From Serripes groenlandicus (taxonomy: Eukaryota > Mollusca > Bivalvia > Cardiida > Cardiidae): a stretch of 64,000 nucleotides of DNA. Shown here piece by piece: positions 23,207 to 35,329 of this stretch. Location: the NCBI GenBank assembly GCA_031761405.1, contig JASEVX010000008.1:46397419-46461418 (forward strand), given 5' to 3'. The notes under the pieces were generated by a model. That model did not search any database. It was not told the origin of the DNA and saw only the letters and a program-made list of their open reading frames with translations. The stretch's first letter is position 1. Every line of letters starts with the position of its first letter. Both the position numbers and the translations under genes were made by a program.

Positions 23207-24030
23207 TCCTAGAGTACGTTTATTAGCGCGTGGTTACGATGGCAAATTATACAGTAGAAGACTTTGGGATTCCTCTTACAATTCATTTATCCTAATTAGA
23301 TAACAAATACACTATTGTTACAGATGCTTTCGATGCGATACCCTTTTCTTCTATATGTTTTTAACTTATTTGCTAGAATTATCTTGGCGTTGGTTCATAA
23401 CGGTTCTGCTGTATGCTTCACTTCATGTACCTCTAAAAGTCATTCTCTTTCTGAGACCGTTTTAAAGAAAACCTGCATTATATATGGACTCATTAGACTA
23501 GAAATATTCTATATGCTACATGTAGATACCATTTATCTAAAATCTCAATATTTTATAACGTGTTAATGTTTAAACATTTAACGTGCCTGCGAATCCATGC
23601 TAAAGTTTCAAATCAAAACTGAAATATTCCATGACTTGTTGGCAAGAAGTTAAGAGTCTGATCAGACTGCGCGGCTGCGCTGGCATTTATGATTCTACAC
23701 TGGTCACAAATGCCTAACTGTAGGCTTTCGTTAATGTATTTTTTTTATTCAATATGATCAAAATTTACAACAAGTAGTACGTTCTGACGGTATCAAATTG
23801 CGACTATATGAAGACGACCTAGTTATCCAGACATTTGTGTGGCCGTATTGAAATGGCTTTAATTATTTCTGATAATAGCGTCGTTATATAAAGTTCAGTA
23901 CTGTCAGAGACAGATAGGTCAGTCTAGGCTCTGATTTGATAAAGTCCAGCAAGCTCCCAAAGGTTTAATATTGTCAAAATGACAGCACCCTACCAATTTG
24001 GACACTACTCAGTACCTTTCCAGTAGAATC
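23207..24030. other. No recognisable gene
   Basis: A short GC-richer patch (CTGATCAGACTGCGCGGCTG near 23656) resembles the interior of family E. The rest is unrecognised. Confidence 0.4.
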
Positions 24031-24032
24031 GT

Positions 24033-24190
24033 TTCGGTGGTGTATTGGTTAGAGAGGCGCCTCGTCAGCTGGAGACCCGGGTTCGATTCCAGGTCAGGTC
24101 ATAACAAGTATTTTAGAAATGACTGGAACAGCGTCTCTCCTTGGCACTCAAAATTGCGGGGATGTCATAACAAATCGTTCTTACGTGTGA
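24033..24190 (+). mobile_element. tRNA-headed SINE, 5' part (S2)
   Basis: GGTGGTGTATTGGTTAGAGA (box A) and GGGTTCGATTCCAGGTCAGG (box B) form a clear tRNA-like head. It continues into a SINE body (CTCCTTGGCACTCAAAATTG), so it is not a tRNA gene. The 3' tail is lost. Confidence 0.8.
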
Positions 24191-24199
24191 AGATAAACC

Positions 24200-26650
24200 T
24201 ATCAGTGGTATTGGTAATTTGCTAAGGAAATGTCGAAATTAATGGTGAAAGCAGTGTGGTACACCGTACAAATATTTCCAGTAATGTCCTTCCGAAGAAA
24301 ACGTCATTGCTTGATTTTCTTTCGTATAAATTGGGACACATTAAGTTATTTTTTTTGGAAACAAGAATTATTTAAACTTGCTTTCAGGATATACGAGCCG
24401 ATTCATACGAAAGGTACAATATGGCATTTTTTGTGAATAGCTTAGGTCAATATCAGCCACAGTATCCTCACAGTCCCTTCAAGATATAAGTATTCCATGT
24501 TCACATATATTATTTACCCAAGTGCGTGTAGGTCCCAATACACATACATTGTTCGGAAATGCCAAAGTGTACATTTTCCCATTATCGACTCAAACACTTG
24601 ACTGTAACCAGGATCACCACCAATGGCGTTTTTGTTTTTTTGTTCATAGTATCTTAAGTACCAGGTGGATAACTAATACACACACAAGCACCCAATAAAA
24701 CGCAATAATACCTGGACGTTTGCTTGCGAACTATTGATTCATATTGAATAATAGATACACCAGTGAGTGTATAATTAAGATGACAAATTATGACAGTATA
24801 AGTACTTTGTCGATATAGTACACTTATAATACAAGTTATACAAGGGCATACATGTGCATGGGATAATTCTTCTTTCCTAAACATAAGACAGCTTAATATC
24901 ATGATCTGCAGCGTGTACCAATATGTGTTTGTTTCTGATTTAGATACACCCTGCCTCCCATGGCTTCAGTAGTATTGGGCTAAACAAGTGAATTCACTTT
25001 TAAATTATCTTTTTAAAAGCCAGACCTTAACTTTGTAACAAACGTTCCTATATAACTGAGGACTGCCTTTTTCAGGTCGACTCATTGGCAGTTTCGTCAT
25101 TAAAGTGCCGCATATTAAATGTATTACTAACAGGGGAGATAACCCATATAAATAAACGCCACGAAGAAGCGGTGATGGCCAATTGTATAGTATGTATGTT
25201 GATAGTACAACTCAGTGTTAGGTGTATCGTGCGATTGCATTGGACAGAACATCGGGTATTCTACTCATGATTCTTTAAATGTATAGAGTCAATCAGAGAC
25301 GATCGCTTATGTCGTGTCATTAGATCCAGTAAACGCACTGCGGAGTATTTTGGTCCGAATGTTATGAAATATGTCTCCGCAGGAAGATTAATAAATTCCA
25401 AGAAGTTAAGCCCATTTAATAAAAAAACCCACACAAGAATACAAAGCCAGGAAATACTCCCGATATTATCAAAAATTGAATACTATCTTTAACTTAAACA
25501 CGTGTACAGTGAATATTGTTGACACTCTCTAAATTGATTGATAAGAATCACTTTGTTGTCCTTCATTTGAAAATTATATCGGGTCGCAATCTCCACATAT
25601 TGCTATATATGGACCATATGCATACATATTTACGGTTGTGTCTTTGTTTGTTAATAAAGGGTCAGCATGTACATTTGTTCGCACTCTCATATTTGATAAT
25701 TAAGTTCTGTTATGAATGAATGTATGAATGTATAAGCCACATGTGCATAGCTAACTATGCTATGTTGTCATAATACTAACAAACGCTTATTAGAAGATGT
25801 ATACATGTTTAGATTATGATAAGTCTGAGCAGGTGTGAGGTCTAAACTGTTCAGAATTGCCAAAATGTGCCTTTTCCAAAGCGCAGGATCTTAAATTCAT
25901 AGTCGTTATTCGTTTTCGTGCTTTCCTGTCAGTCTCATCAATGCTCATTTCTCTATGCCGTAAACCGGCTAAGGGGAAAGGAAACTCGCAGCTTTCTTCT
26001 CGGGCTAATATACCATATAAATGTTTAGGAATTACTAGTCTCTTCGAAACTCTAATTTTGTTTTATATTACATGTGTGAACAATGCAAGTGATGTACAGC
26101 ATACATATAAGTATTGGTTTTTATTGTTCACGTTTTATTGGTGTTGTTAAAATGATGTTAAAACATGAAACCTTCAGTAATATAACAAATAGTTCTCAAA
26201 TCCCAAAGAGACTGTGAGCTGGTTGTTGTCCAATAAAACCTAAAATGCAGAAAACGTCATTAAATTGCAATCATCTACTTCAAACACATTCAGCATAAAA
26301 CGCGTTATCTATTTTTACCGCTTTGGTGTGGACCGCGTTAGCGAAAGATGATCCACTTAGAAATTCGTACGACAAGTCATTGGTAATGATATGGTCATGC
26401 AGATGGTCACAATGAAAATTGTCTGCTTCTATTATATGAATGAGCCACGCCACTTGACATTGCGACCATGGACGGCCAAGATTAGTTGTGACAGCCTAAT
26501 AACACAAACTTTAGTTGAAAATATGTTGTTAATACGATCATTTCAAACGTCGTCAATTGAATATGCATCAACATGCGTCTGTAATTGGAAAGCTGTTAAG
26601 GGCGATAACTGTACTGTGTTTTTCCTCTTTAAAACCCAAATGTGCATTGA
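24200..26650. other. No recognisable gene
   Basis: About 2.4 kb of AT-rich DNA. Short phrases such as ATTGTTCGGAAATGCCAAAG (24551) and GTTCAGAATTGCCAAAATGT (25850) recur elsewhere (11010, 11375) and point to an old dispersed repeat. No coding signature. Confidence 0.4.
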
Positions 26651-26654
26651 CAAC

Positions 26655-26886
26655 TAAACAACGGGATTCGCCGGCATCAGGATTAAAAAACCTGTAGTAC
26701 TTGTTAACTATGTATGAATTACTTATATATATAATTGAAATATTATTGAAACAGTGTTATTTAAATACAAAGTTAGAGCCAACTTGGCACCCTGTGTTGC
26801 ATATATAACTTCACTAATGTTTCGCCGGTATCAGGAATAATTTACCGGTAGTATTACTAAACTACGTACGAGTCACTGATATATAT
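26655..26886 (+). mobile_element. Two decayed SINE (S2) 3' fragments
   Basis: GCCGGCATCAGGATTAAAAA, ATAATTGAAATATTATTGAA and CGCCGGTATCAGGAATAATT are eroded S2 tail phrases. The second abuts a family E element. Confidence 0.5.
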
Positions 26887-27121
26887 GAACCGTCTCACCA
26901 ACATTGTGGACTCTGCGATTAGCATCGATCCGGATCAGCTTAAGCATGCCGCGCAGGCTAACCCGGGCAGACACTTTCCGCCTCCTGTGTAATATCTGTT
27001 TCAGGAATCTTTACTCTATATCTCTATACCCCTGAGACGGAATGTGTCGGCCCGGATTTTCCTGATCTGGGTCGGTACATTACGTGGAGTCCATAATGTT
27101 GGTTTTCTCGTGGAACGGCTC
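26887..27121. mobile_element. Family E element (copy 2)
   Basis: Ends GAACCGTCTCACCAACATTG and CATAATGTTGGTTTTCTCGT..GGAACGGCTC. Flanked by ATATAT on both sides, so a duplication of about 7-8 bp is possible but cannot be separated from simple sequence. Interior CGCCTCCTGTGTAATATCTG and TGAGACGGAATGTGTCGGCC shared with other copies. Confidence 0.88.
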
Positions 27122-29510
27122 ATATATAATCTAATTCAACATGTGACGGTTCTGTGTGCATGATATATAATTAAGTATGCACTTTAAGGTTGCGTGCCTA
27201 AGCATTTAATAATGTAACTCTCGTTATCTATGATGATGATCAATTTACCAGACATACTTGTAAACGACGTGAAAAACACTATATAGAGATATAATTGAAA
27301 TATTATTGAAATATTATTATAAAAAACAACGTGCAAACTAAGCAAACATGCGCATTGTGATTGCATGTATCGTAGCTTAAAAAATAATCAGAAATGCTAC
27401 ACATGATATGGAAGGATAGAAGTAATACATTCCATTGTTCTCCAGTGGATCATACGAGATATGATACGCGTCTGCTGTAGAAAGGACTAGTTTTTCTAGT
27501 TTTCCCCTCTGATTTGGGATATTCGTTCAATTGCTATGTTTTCTAGTTCGGATTGTATGTAGGCGAAAAGTGAAGAATGGCAAAGGATGGTTCTGAACTT
27601 ATATTACTGCTTATCTGAACTTCAGTTTAGACCGAGCCAGTTTAACATGGGCTCCAGTAGTTTTGTTTGTAGTTTCCTAAAACTACTTAATATTAATGTT
27701 ATTGAAAACAATTTAAGATATTGAGTCTATTACGTCATTGACTTTCGATATAAACTTTATCTGATTCGACTTGGAGAACCTTTACAAATTCTCGATAATA
27801 ATTACGTTATGTGTGCATAACGTCCACAGGCCCACCATACAATATATACATATTCCATCAATCTCCTGATACCAAACGTTAAGGATGCACTGTATATTCC
27901 GTAGAGATACACGGGTTCCTGGTATGAATAAACAACACCATCCCGCGTTAGATTGCTTCCATGTACTAGGCATGTGTCTAAATACGTCACGGTACACGAA
28001 TATAGTACGTACGCTGCTCCAGAATCAGTCTTCCGTTTGGACTGTCAATTCCAGGACCTGGAAGACAACCCGTTATAAATGATATGTCTACATTTTGACA
28101 TTCTAACTGCAAACCACGGAGACCACTTCAATAAGCCAACTATATCACAGAACATAAATAAAGACCGTCATGAGAATCCATCACAGAAACAATCACGTTA
28201 GATGATGATTAAAATCGATAAGATCTTTTAAGTAATTGAATATTTTGAATTAACCTCTCGTAACAAAAGAATATTATTTACCGTGCTACATATATAGCAT
28301 CCATGGAATGTGAGAAGCCTGATCTGGTTATGTTTATTAACTCATGAGGTCCGCGTCCATTCGCTCGTTATATATATGTCAAGCGGGGCGTTGTTTTCAA
28401 TTGGTGGGGTTTATGTTTATTGCATGTTGCTAATTGTGGCCAACAGCTGGCGCCGAACTACTTACTTAAGTATGGCCAAAAGCTTTACTTTTAGCAGGAG
28501 GCGATAAAGATACCACTATTGTTGAAAAGCGCTTGGACTGTGGCTTGAACTGTGGCGTCAGTTATGGTGAAAGAAAAACAATCAAAGAATGAACGAAACA
28601 CGATCATAATAGTATGTGTCCATTTAACCCAAAAATGCCCTTGTCTGAAATTTGTTATCAAATATGCATGGGGTCTAATACCGACTAAATGCAGCATTAA
28701 CCTTATGTAATAATTCTAATAGGATGTAGATACACTGAAAGTCCTGGCAGCAAATTTAAGTTGTCTGTACCTTAAACGATGTATTACTTGGACAATATGG
28801 CTTCAAGAGAACCATTCGTCTAAGACCAAGCGTTATATAATATATCATTTTGGTTGTGATACCCTGTTGTAAAGGCGCATACATCAGTGCTGTATGTCTG
28901 ATCATATGATTTACTGGTATGGGCAGATAACTCTAGGCTATAGAATCAACAGGTACACAACTTAAAGTATATGTATAATGGACTGATATCACCTATTTGG
29001 TGTACAAACATGTTTCGCTGTTGGGATTAAATCATAACAATCGAACACATATTTCATTTCATATTTTGCTTCCGTAAAATTTAATTAAATGTTATTATTG
29101 TTTCATTTCGTATGATACGCTGTGATATTTACAATCATTACACCAATCTCTTGTCACTTTACTATACATATAATGATATTTTAGTAATTTACATTATACA
29201 GTATTGCGGGAAGTTTGTCTGATTGATATAAATATCTCAATCAAAATCGATCGTGACACACGTCCCCTTCCTTCTATGTGTTAACGTATCTTTTACGTAG
29301 AACACCCCTGAAGCAGTATACTTCCGTAAACAAAAACAATAAACAAATAAAAGTAAAGAAACGTATACTTTCAAAACATCTCGGTACAACTACGACGGAC
29401 AATCTGTGTTAATGCATTCCTACATAAAACGAATACTTTGGAAACATCTGAACAAAGCTATCGGAAAGCGCTATTAATGAAAGTATAGTGATTAAATACA
29501 GTTGAATACA
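27122..29510. other. No recognisable gene
   Basis: About 2.4 kb without element termini. Open frames up to 71 codons, none with a motif. Confidence 0.4.
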
Positions 29511-29747
29511 TCGAGGGCTTGGCGTGAAACGGATGTAACTGATTTGTATTTTTTTTACAAAGGCTAATCACCACGCTATAAAGTTTTTATAAGCGTTAAA
29601 TCATTTTTCTTGGTAGACAATGGAAATTTAGGTGCCATTGCTCGTTCTGAGCATTTTTGCATTGTTTACAAAGGGGTCAAAATTGCCCCTAAACCAGGGT
29701 TTTCAAAATAGGTTTTTAGTTACAACCGTTTCACGCCAAGCCCTCGA
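29511..29747. mobile_element. Family A MITE (copy 5)
   Basis: Termini TCGAGGGCTTGGCGTGAAAC and CACGCCAAGCCCTCGA. The flanking duplication is CA. The right half of the central stem is deleted just after GCTCGTTCTGAGC. Confidence 0.93.
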
Positions 29748-30131
29748 CATAGTAGCAAACGGAGAAAACGCTTAACGTGTCCTTATGTTTATACGTTTGT
29801 GCTGAGAGGATAAGTGTATACGTTCGTATATTATTTTCTAAGTTGATTGATGCTTGTGATAAAGCTAGAACTTACAATTAATTTTGGATCACAACTATAG
29901 GAATGAAGCCAAGATACTTTTATGCAATGCCACTTTATAGGATAAATTTTGGACTATTTCAAAAACAATACATATATTGAATTAGCATATAATATATCCC
30001 TCGATCGTTCGAATACCCCCGAAGTACTTAACGGGTCCCTTTCCAGTTCAAGTTATTTTGTTTCCATGACTGTACTTCACATTATTGTATTAAAATAGTT
30101 TTCTTAATTTCTCATACGATATGTTGTAATA

Positions 30132-30510
30132 TGGGGCGATCACACTGGCCCGAATGAGCTTCCGTTTGTTGTCCGTATACGAAAGTGGTGTGATTTATTT
30201 AAACTGGCCGAATGTCCCTCAGAATGTGTTTTCCCCAATGTATCACCGACGAATGCTTTCCGTTTGCTTTCCGAATGTTTTTAGTATGGTTTCAGAGTGC
30301 TTTCAGAATAGAACGAATACTTCCCGCATGCTGACTTCGAAGGGTTTCCTTTCCGAACGCCGTTCTGTATGTATCCGTACGGAGCCGAACAGCCAGTATC
30401 CTCATAGAACACACCGAATGATTCCAAAATATGATTCGTTCGCTCTCCGAACACCCGAATTCCTATTCGGAAACAAACTTAATTGCTTTTGGACCAATGT
30501 GATCGGGCCA
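30132..30510. mobile_element. Family H inverted-repeat element with degenerate GAATGCTTTCC repeats
   Basis: The left end GGGGCGATCACACTGGCCCG is matched in inverted orientation by GGACCAATGTGATCGGGCC at the right. The inside is a run of degenerate CGAATGYTTTCCG words. A 125-codon open frame (30154-30531) spans it, but it reads through both terminal repeats and is probably not coding. Confidence 0.65.
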
Positions 30511-30611
30511 ATAATTCGAGAGTGGTACTAATAAGTATCTTTTCTTATAGTGGTGTGCTAAAACGTTATGTGTAAACAAAGCAGCAACTTTAAACAAATT
30601 GAAAATCTATT

Positions 30612-30887
30612 GATTAAAGTGTAACACCGTTTCAACAATATTAAAGTTAAATAACGGCAAGACGACCATTTCATCTAGCAAGTGTTTCCTGGCTTTCTTG
30701 CATCAGTATTCCACACAACTTCATGTCAGGACGACAGGTTCCCTTCCTACATAGACTATTTAGGCCATTGCAGGAAGAAGAATGACTTTTGCGAATCATC
30801 GGAAAGTACGAATGACCGAGCCGGAGGTCGAACTCACGACCCCTAGATTCATAGCCCTCGTTGTTTCCGAGTGACCTATCGCGTCGT
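30612..30887 (-). mobile_element. SINE (S1), diverged
   Basis: TAACACCGTTTCAACAATAT tail, GTTTCCTGGCTTTCTTGCAT, AGTATTCCACACAACTTCAT and a head with GAGGTCGAACTCACGACCCC. Confidence 0.8.
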
Positions 30888-31022
30888 GAAAGTAGACACA
30901 ATAGCTGAAAAGACTCGACTGTTTTACAGTATGGAATAAAATGCAGTTATGAAGTGAAACAATATAAATATTTGAGAATTTGACATTGCGCGCAGATTGT
31001 ACTAACAGTCAGATCGAAACCA

Positions 31023-31102
31023 GTGTCGCCGCTGTGATTCAAACCTTCGGCCTCCCGATCTCGAAATGGATACGTTAACCTCGAATCAGCTACTCGGGAC
31101 CA
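31023..31102 (-). mobile_element. tRNA-like SINE head, isolated
   Basis: The minus strand reads GTCCCGAGTAGCTGATTCGA and GGTTTGAATCACAGCGGC, a box A / box B pair in SINE-head spacing. No tail is seen. Confidence 0.45.
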
Positions 31103-31615
31103 TTGTTCTTAATACATACTTACACCGGAACAAGTTGTACACATATATCTATCTAACTGAGAGGATGGAGCAGTGTGTTGAAGTGTATAATCAATGAAAC
31201 AGAGCGCCATATGCGAGAAATTTGGTTTGTAATATCTTGGCTCTTTATCGTTCGCCTGAAATCTCGTGGGTCACAGAATGACGGCTGTTGGCCACAATTA
31301 AATAGAGACTAGATTTATATCTCACGATGGCAAGGTTCCTTTATTGAATTGTCTTCCTCATTTGCAATCAAAATGTCAAAATGTAGACATACTTTATATG
31401 CAGAGATTTCTCTTTTTTCTGAATTTCGAAGTATTGTGTTCTAGGGACATATATATATACACGAATTGACGCTTGATACTTCGCTATTTATACAGGGGCC
31501 TTCTATGACAAAAAAATACTTTATTCCAGTGTAGATCAAGCCAATATCAACCCTAGATAAGCCTGTGTGTCCGCGTAGATCTACACTGTTCGAATATTAA
31601 CTGCAAACAATATCT

Positions 31616-31826
31616 TTAACACGTTCACTGCCGAATTTCACAAAGTCGACTGTTCCATGTCGAAAATTGTACCACTTCCTTTTTGGTCCAACAGTATATT
31701 TAGTAATGTAATGTCTTAATGGCAAACAATGCCGATTTCAGGAAAGACAGCTCGTTGCGAGCTAGCTCAACTGAATCTGCATTTTTTACAAAAACCTTTC
31801 ATTGCCTTCGGATGTGAAAGTGTTAA
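31616..31826. mobile_element. Family C MITE (copy 3)
   Basis: TTAA at 31616-31619 and 31823-31826. Ends CACGTTCACTGCCGAATT and GATGTGAAAGTG. Central stem AAAGACAGCTCGTTGCGAGC. Confidence 0.9.
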
Positions 31827-32025
31827 TAATTTGTTTCCATACCGTGTATAGATACATTTGCTGGCATGGGTACGATATGAAACATACAAACAATATTTGC
31901 GCTATTAATACGTGTCCACAATAAAATCCTTAACCTTAAGGTTGGTTTTCTAGACGCGCAGTTCGATCCTCCGTTTTGACAAAGTAGTCAAAGATCGAAT
32001 GGTCGCTCAATCCAGAGATCATTTA

Positions 32026-32262
32026 TTTGTTTGGTGTTTTACGCCGTTTTCAATACTTTTTCTGGTAAGCGTTTCCTGGGTAAGTTGCCAGTATTACTGG
32101 TCCATGTATTCTGACACCAGCCAACCAGTCGTTATGCTAACCCTGCAACCCATTGTGCCAAGGAGGGCAGCCATTACTAACATTGTAAAGGATTTTGGTA
32201 CGACCCGGTCGTGGATGAAACACGCGACATCACGCACCCGAGGTGGACGTTCTACCACTACA
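32026..32262 (-). mobile_element. SINE (S2), near full length
   Basis: Tail TGTTTTACGCCGTTTTCAAT; body GTTGCCAGTATTACTGGTCC, CAGTCGTTATGCTAACCC, TGTGCCAAGGAGGGCAGCC; head ACGACCCGGTCGTGGATGAA with a box A-like segment on the minus strand. Confidence 0.85.
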
Positions 32263-32850
32263 CATACTTATCATTGAGTGGCGTTCTACGAAAACCACCC
32301 GCGAGAAATGTGTGGGCAGTTTAGCAAGATAATTCACGCAGACTGATGTTCATCTAAACTGTTCGCCGATTAGTCAAAGAAGGTTCCGTAAAAAACATCT
32401 TACGAATATTGATCAATTCGGATCGAACTGCTTTAAAGATAACGTTTCTGTAGGATTTGGGATTTCAAGAATATATTGGCTCTTCTGAATAGTGTCCGCT
32501 CGCAAATGCATTATTATTTGTTTTTGCATAGCACACATCTCGATAATACTGATATCACAAATTCAGATTTACCTTCCATGAAAATTGTAACAAGGTTATT
32601 AGCCAAATAGGACAATACAATTTCGGCTTTAAGCTAACAACTGCGTAACCTTTTATTCTTTATGTAAATATGATAACACACGAATGTTATGTGCATATGT
32701 TTCCCAATTAGGTTTTGAGAGAAATTAAAAAATCAAAACACTTGGTAGGGTAACATAATATTACTGTTTTACTGTGGTTGATATTCACAAAGCCTGAAAG
32801 GTATACAACAGATGGACATTCAGATAAGATAATGGAGAAACAATTACGTT
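32263..32850. other. No recognisable gene
   Basis: AT-rich, no motif. Confidence 0.4.
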
Positions 32851-32854
32851 GTAT

Positions 32855-33024
32855 AAACAGGCGTCCGAGCTTTTCATTTGATAACAATTGGAAAAACAAA
32901 ACATAAACAATATTCCGTTAAGATAACACAAATAGTGTCTCTACTTGGTATATATACACAGACGTTCGAGTTTTCATTTGAGAATAACCTACGCAATACC
33001 TCGTTAAGATACCACAAAGAGTGA
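32855..33024. repeat. Diverged tandem duplication, ~90 bp unit
   Basis: ACAGGCGTCCGAGCTTTTCA..GTTAAGATAACACAAATAGT recurs as ACAGACGTTCGAGTTTTCAT..GTTAAGATACCACAAAGAGT about 90 bp later. Confidence 0.75.
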
Positions 33025-33274
33025 TTCTATACTTATAATGATAATTAATCGAATTCCAAAATGTGTGGATACAGCGTCTATGAGTATGCAAATTCACTTA
33101 AAATGTGTTTTCGTTAGCCAATTGCTCTAATGTATTAAAGTGAATAAATGAATTATGAAGTCACAAATTAAATAAATATGAAAACTCATGTGTGCTTGTC
33201 TAGATAGCAATGATAATTGAACGACAAATATGTTAGACGTGTGTTCACATGTATTGTGTTGTTTAACTAAATGC

Positions 33275-35090
33275 TCAAGCTAGGCAGTAGGACATAGCAT
33301 GTGTTTAGGGAAGTCAACATCATCTGCGTCATCTGATCAGGCCCTGCACTATTCGCCAATAAGTCATAGAAAGGTTTCAAGTAGTATCCAATTATATCAT
33401 TCGCAAGAATGCGCGCGGGTAGGTATTTCTCCACACGTGAAATAATAATACTATGATTGGTTTTTCTGAAGCAGCGTTCAATGAACGAAACGACACATTT
33501 CAACATAAATACCTACATATTCAAGTCGACATACGTGTGTATAAGGTTGCAAGGGATGTCAACATTATCTGCGTAATCTGAGCAGGCCCTGCAGTATTCG
33601 CCAATAGGGCGTGAAAGGTTTCAGGAAACTTCTGTAAAGTACTATCAATTTTGGATTCTTAGCATGAATGCTTAGATAGCGGTTTTTTCAACACGTGGAC
33701 TAATTATGCAATGGTTGGTTTTCCAAAAGCAGAGTTTATAAAATGTTTCGATATATTTGGACATGTGATCAAATGTGTCGTGTTAGCCCTAGATATGCAG
33801 GTCGACATAGCATCTGCGTCATCTTATCAGGTCATGCACGTTTCGCCAATAACTCGTGTAAGGTTTCAGGAAACTTCTGTAAAGACGTATCCATTTTGAT
33901 CGAAATTATCAATGTGTGGCTATGTGTTTTTACTCACGTAAATTAATTATTCTATGGTTGGTTTTCCTGAAGCAGCATTCAATGAACGTATCGATACATT
34001 TGAACATGTGGTCAATTGTATCGTGCCTTTGTAAACGTAAATCCCTAGCTATGCAAGTCGACGTACGTGTGTATAAAGTTTCTAGGGCTGTCAAAATCAT
34101 CTGCGTAGTCAGGCCAGGCCCTGCAGTATTCGCCAAAAACTCGTCAAAGGTATCAGGAAACTTCTGTAAAGTAGTATCCATTTTGGATTCTTAGTATCAA
34201 TGTGTGAGTATGTGATTTTTACTCACGTGGACTAATTATGCAATGGTTAGTTTTCCAAAAGCAGAGTTTATAAAATGTTTCGATATATTTGGACATGTGA
34301 TCAAATGTGTCGTGTTAGCCCTAGATATGCAGGTCGACATAGCATCTGCGTCATCTTATCAGGTAATGAACGTTTCGCCAATAACTCGTGTAAGGTTTCA
34401 GGAAACTTCTGTAAAGAAGTATCCATTTTGATCGATATTATCAATTTGTGGCTATGTGTTTTTACTCACGTAAATTAATTATTCTATGGTTGGTTTTCCT
34501 GAAGCAGCATTCAATGAACGTATCGATACATTTGAACATGTGGTCAATTTTATCGTGCCTTTTTAAACGTAAATCCCTAGCTATGCAAGTCGACGTACGT
34601 GTGATTAAAGTTTCTAGGGCTGTCAACATCATCTGCGTAGTCAGATCAGGCCCTGCAGTATTCGCCAATAACTCGTGAAAGGTTTCAGGAAACTTCTGTA
34701 AAGTAGTAAACATTTTGATCCCTAGCATCAATGTGTGGGTATGTGTTTTTACTCACGTGAACTAATTATGCAATGGTTGGTTTTCCTGAAGCAGCGTTCA
34801 ATGAACGTATCGATACATTTGAACATGTGATCAATTGTATCGTGCCTTTTAAAACTTAAATCCCTAGCTATGCAAGTCGACGTACGTGTGTATAAAATTT
34901 CTAGGGCTGTCAACAACATCTGCGTAGTCAAATCAGGCCCCGAATTATTCGCCAATAGAGCGTGAAAGGTTTCAGGACATTTCTGTAAAGTAGTGTCCAT
35001 TTGGATCCTTAGTATCAATGTGTAGGTAGGTGTTTTTACTCACGTGAACTAAGTATGCAATTGCTGGTTTTTCCTCCAGCAGCGTTGTCC
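33275..35090. repeat. Satellite array with dimeric higher-order structure
   Basis: Monomers start at a TTGGTTTTYC.GAAGCAG word near 33460, 33714, 33957, 34246, 34489, 34777 and 35064. Type x monomers (33714, 34246; 243 bp) carry CCAAAAGCAGAGTTTATAAA; type y monomers (33957, 34489, 34777; 287-289 bp) carry CTGAAGCAGCRTTCAATGAA. The x-y pair repeats with a 532-bp period. All share TCGCCAATAACTCGTGAAAG, GTTTCAGGAAACTTCTGTAA and ACTCACGTRRAYTAATTATK. Conserved open frames on both strands repeat with the array and are not evidence of a protein. Confidence 0.93.
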
Positions 35091-35106
35091 AATTAGCGTA
35101 ACGATA

Positions 35107-35328
35107 TCGAGGGCTTGGTGGAAAACGGTTGTAACTAAAATTATTTTGTACCAAGGTTAATCACCTTGCCATAAAGTCTTTATAAGCGTTAAATCATTTC
35201 TTATTGGTAAACAATGGAAATTTAGGTGCAATGGCATCTAAATTTCCATTGTTTACAAAGGGGTCAAAATTGCCCCAAAACAGGGTTTTTTAAAATAGGT
35301 TTTTAGTTACAACCGTTTCACGCCAAGA
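35107..35328. mobile_element. Family A MITE (copy 6), right tip damaged
   Basis: Left end TCGAGGGCTTGGTGGAAAAC with TA before it. The right end stops at CACGCCAAG followed by ATATACG, so the CCCTCG is lost. The central stem is reduced (TTAGGTGCAATGGCATCTAA). It lies 17 bp beyond the satellite. Confidence 0.88.
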
Positions 35329-35329
35329 T

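Noticed and set aside
24036..24101. tRNA gene with good box A and box B
   Set aside because: It continues into a SINE body and lacks proper acceptor-stem pairing. The same applies to the heads at 8520-8580, 50777-50850 and 56225-56292.
30154..30531. 125-codon open frame
   Set aside because: It spans an inverted-repeat element including its termini, and the apparent repeats come from degenerate DNA words.
33711..35018. Recurring 62-92-codon frames in the satellite
   Set aside because: They repeat exactly with the tandem monomers, on both strands, so they follow from the repeat rather than from coding selection.
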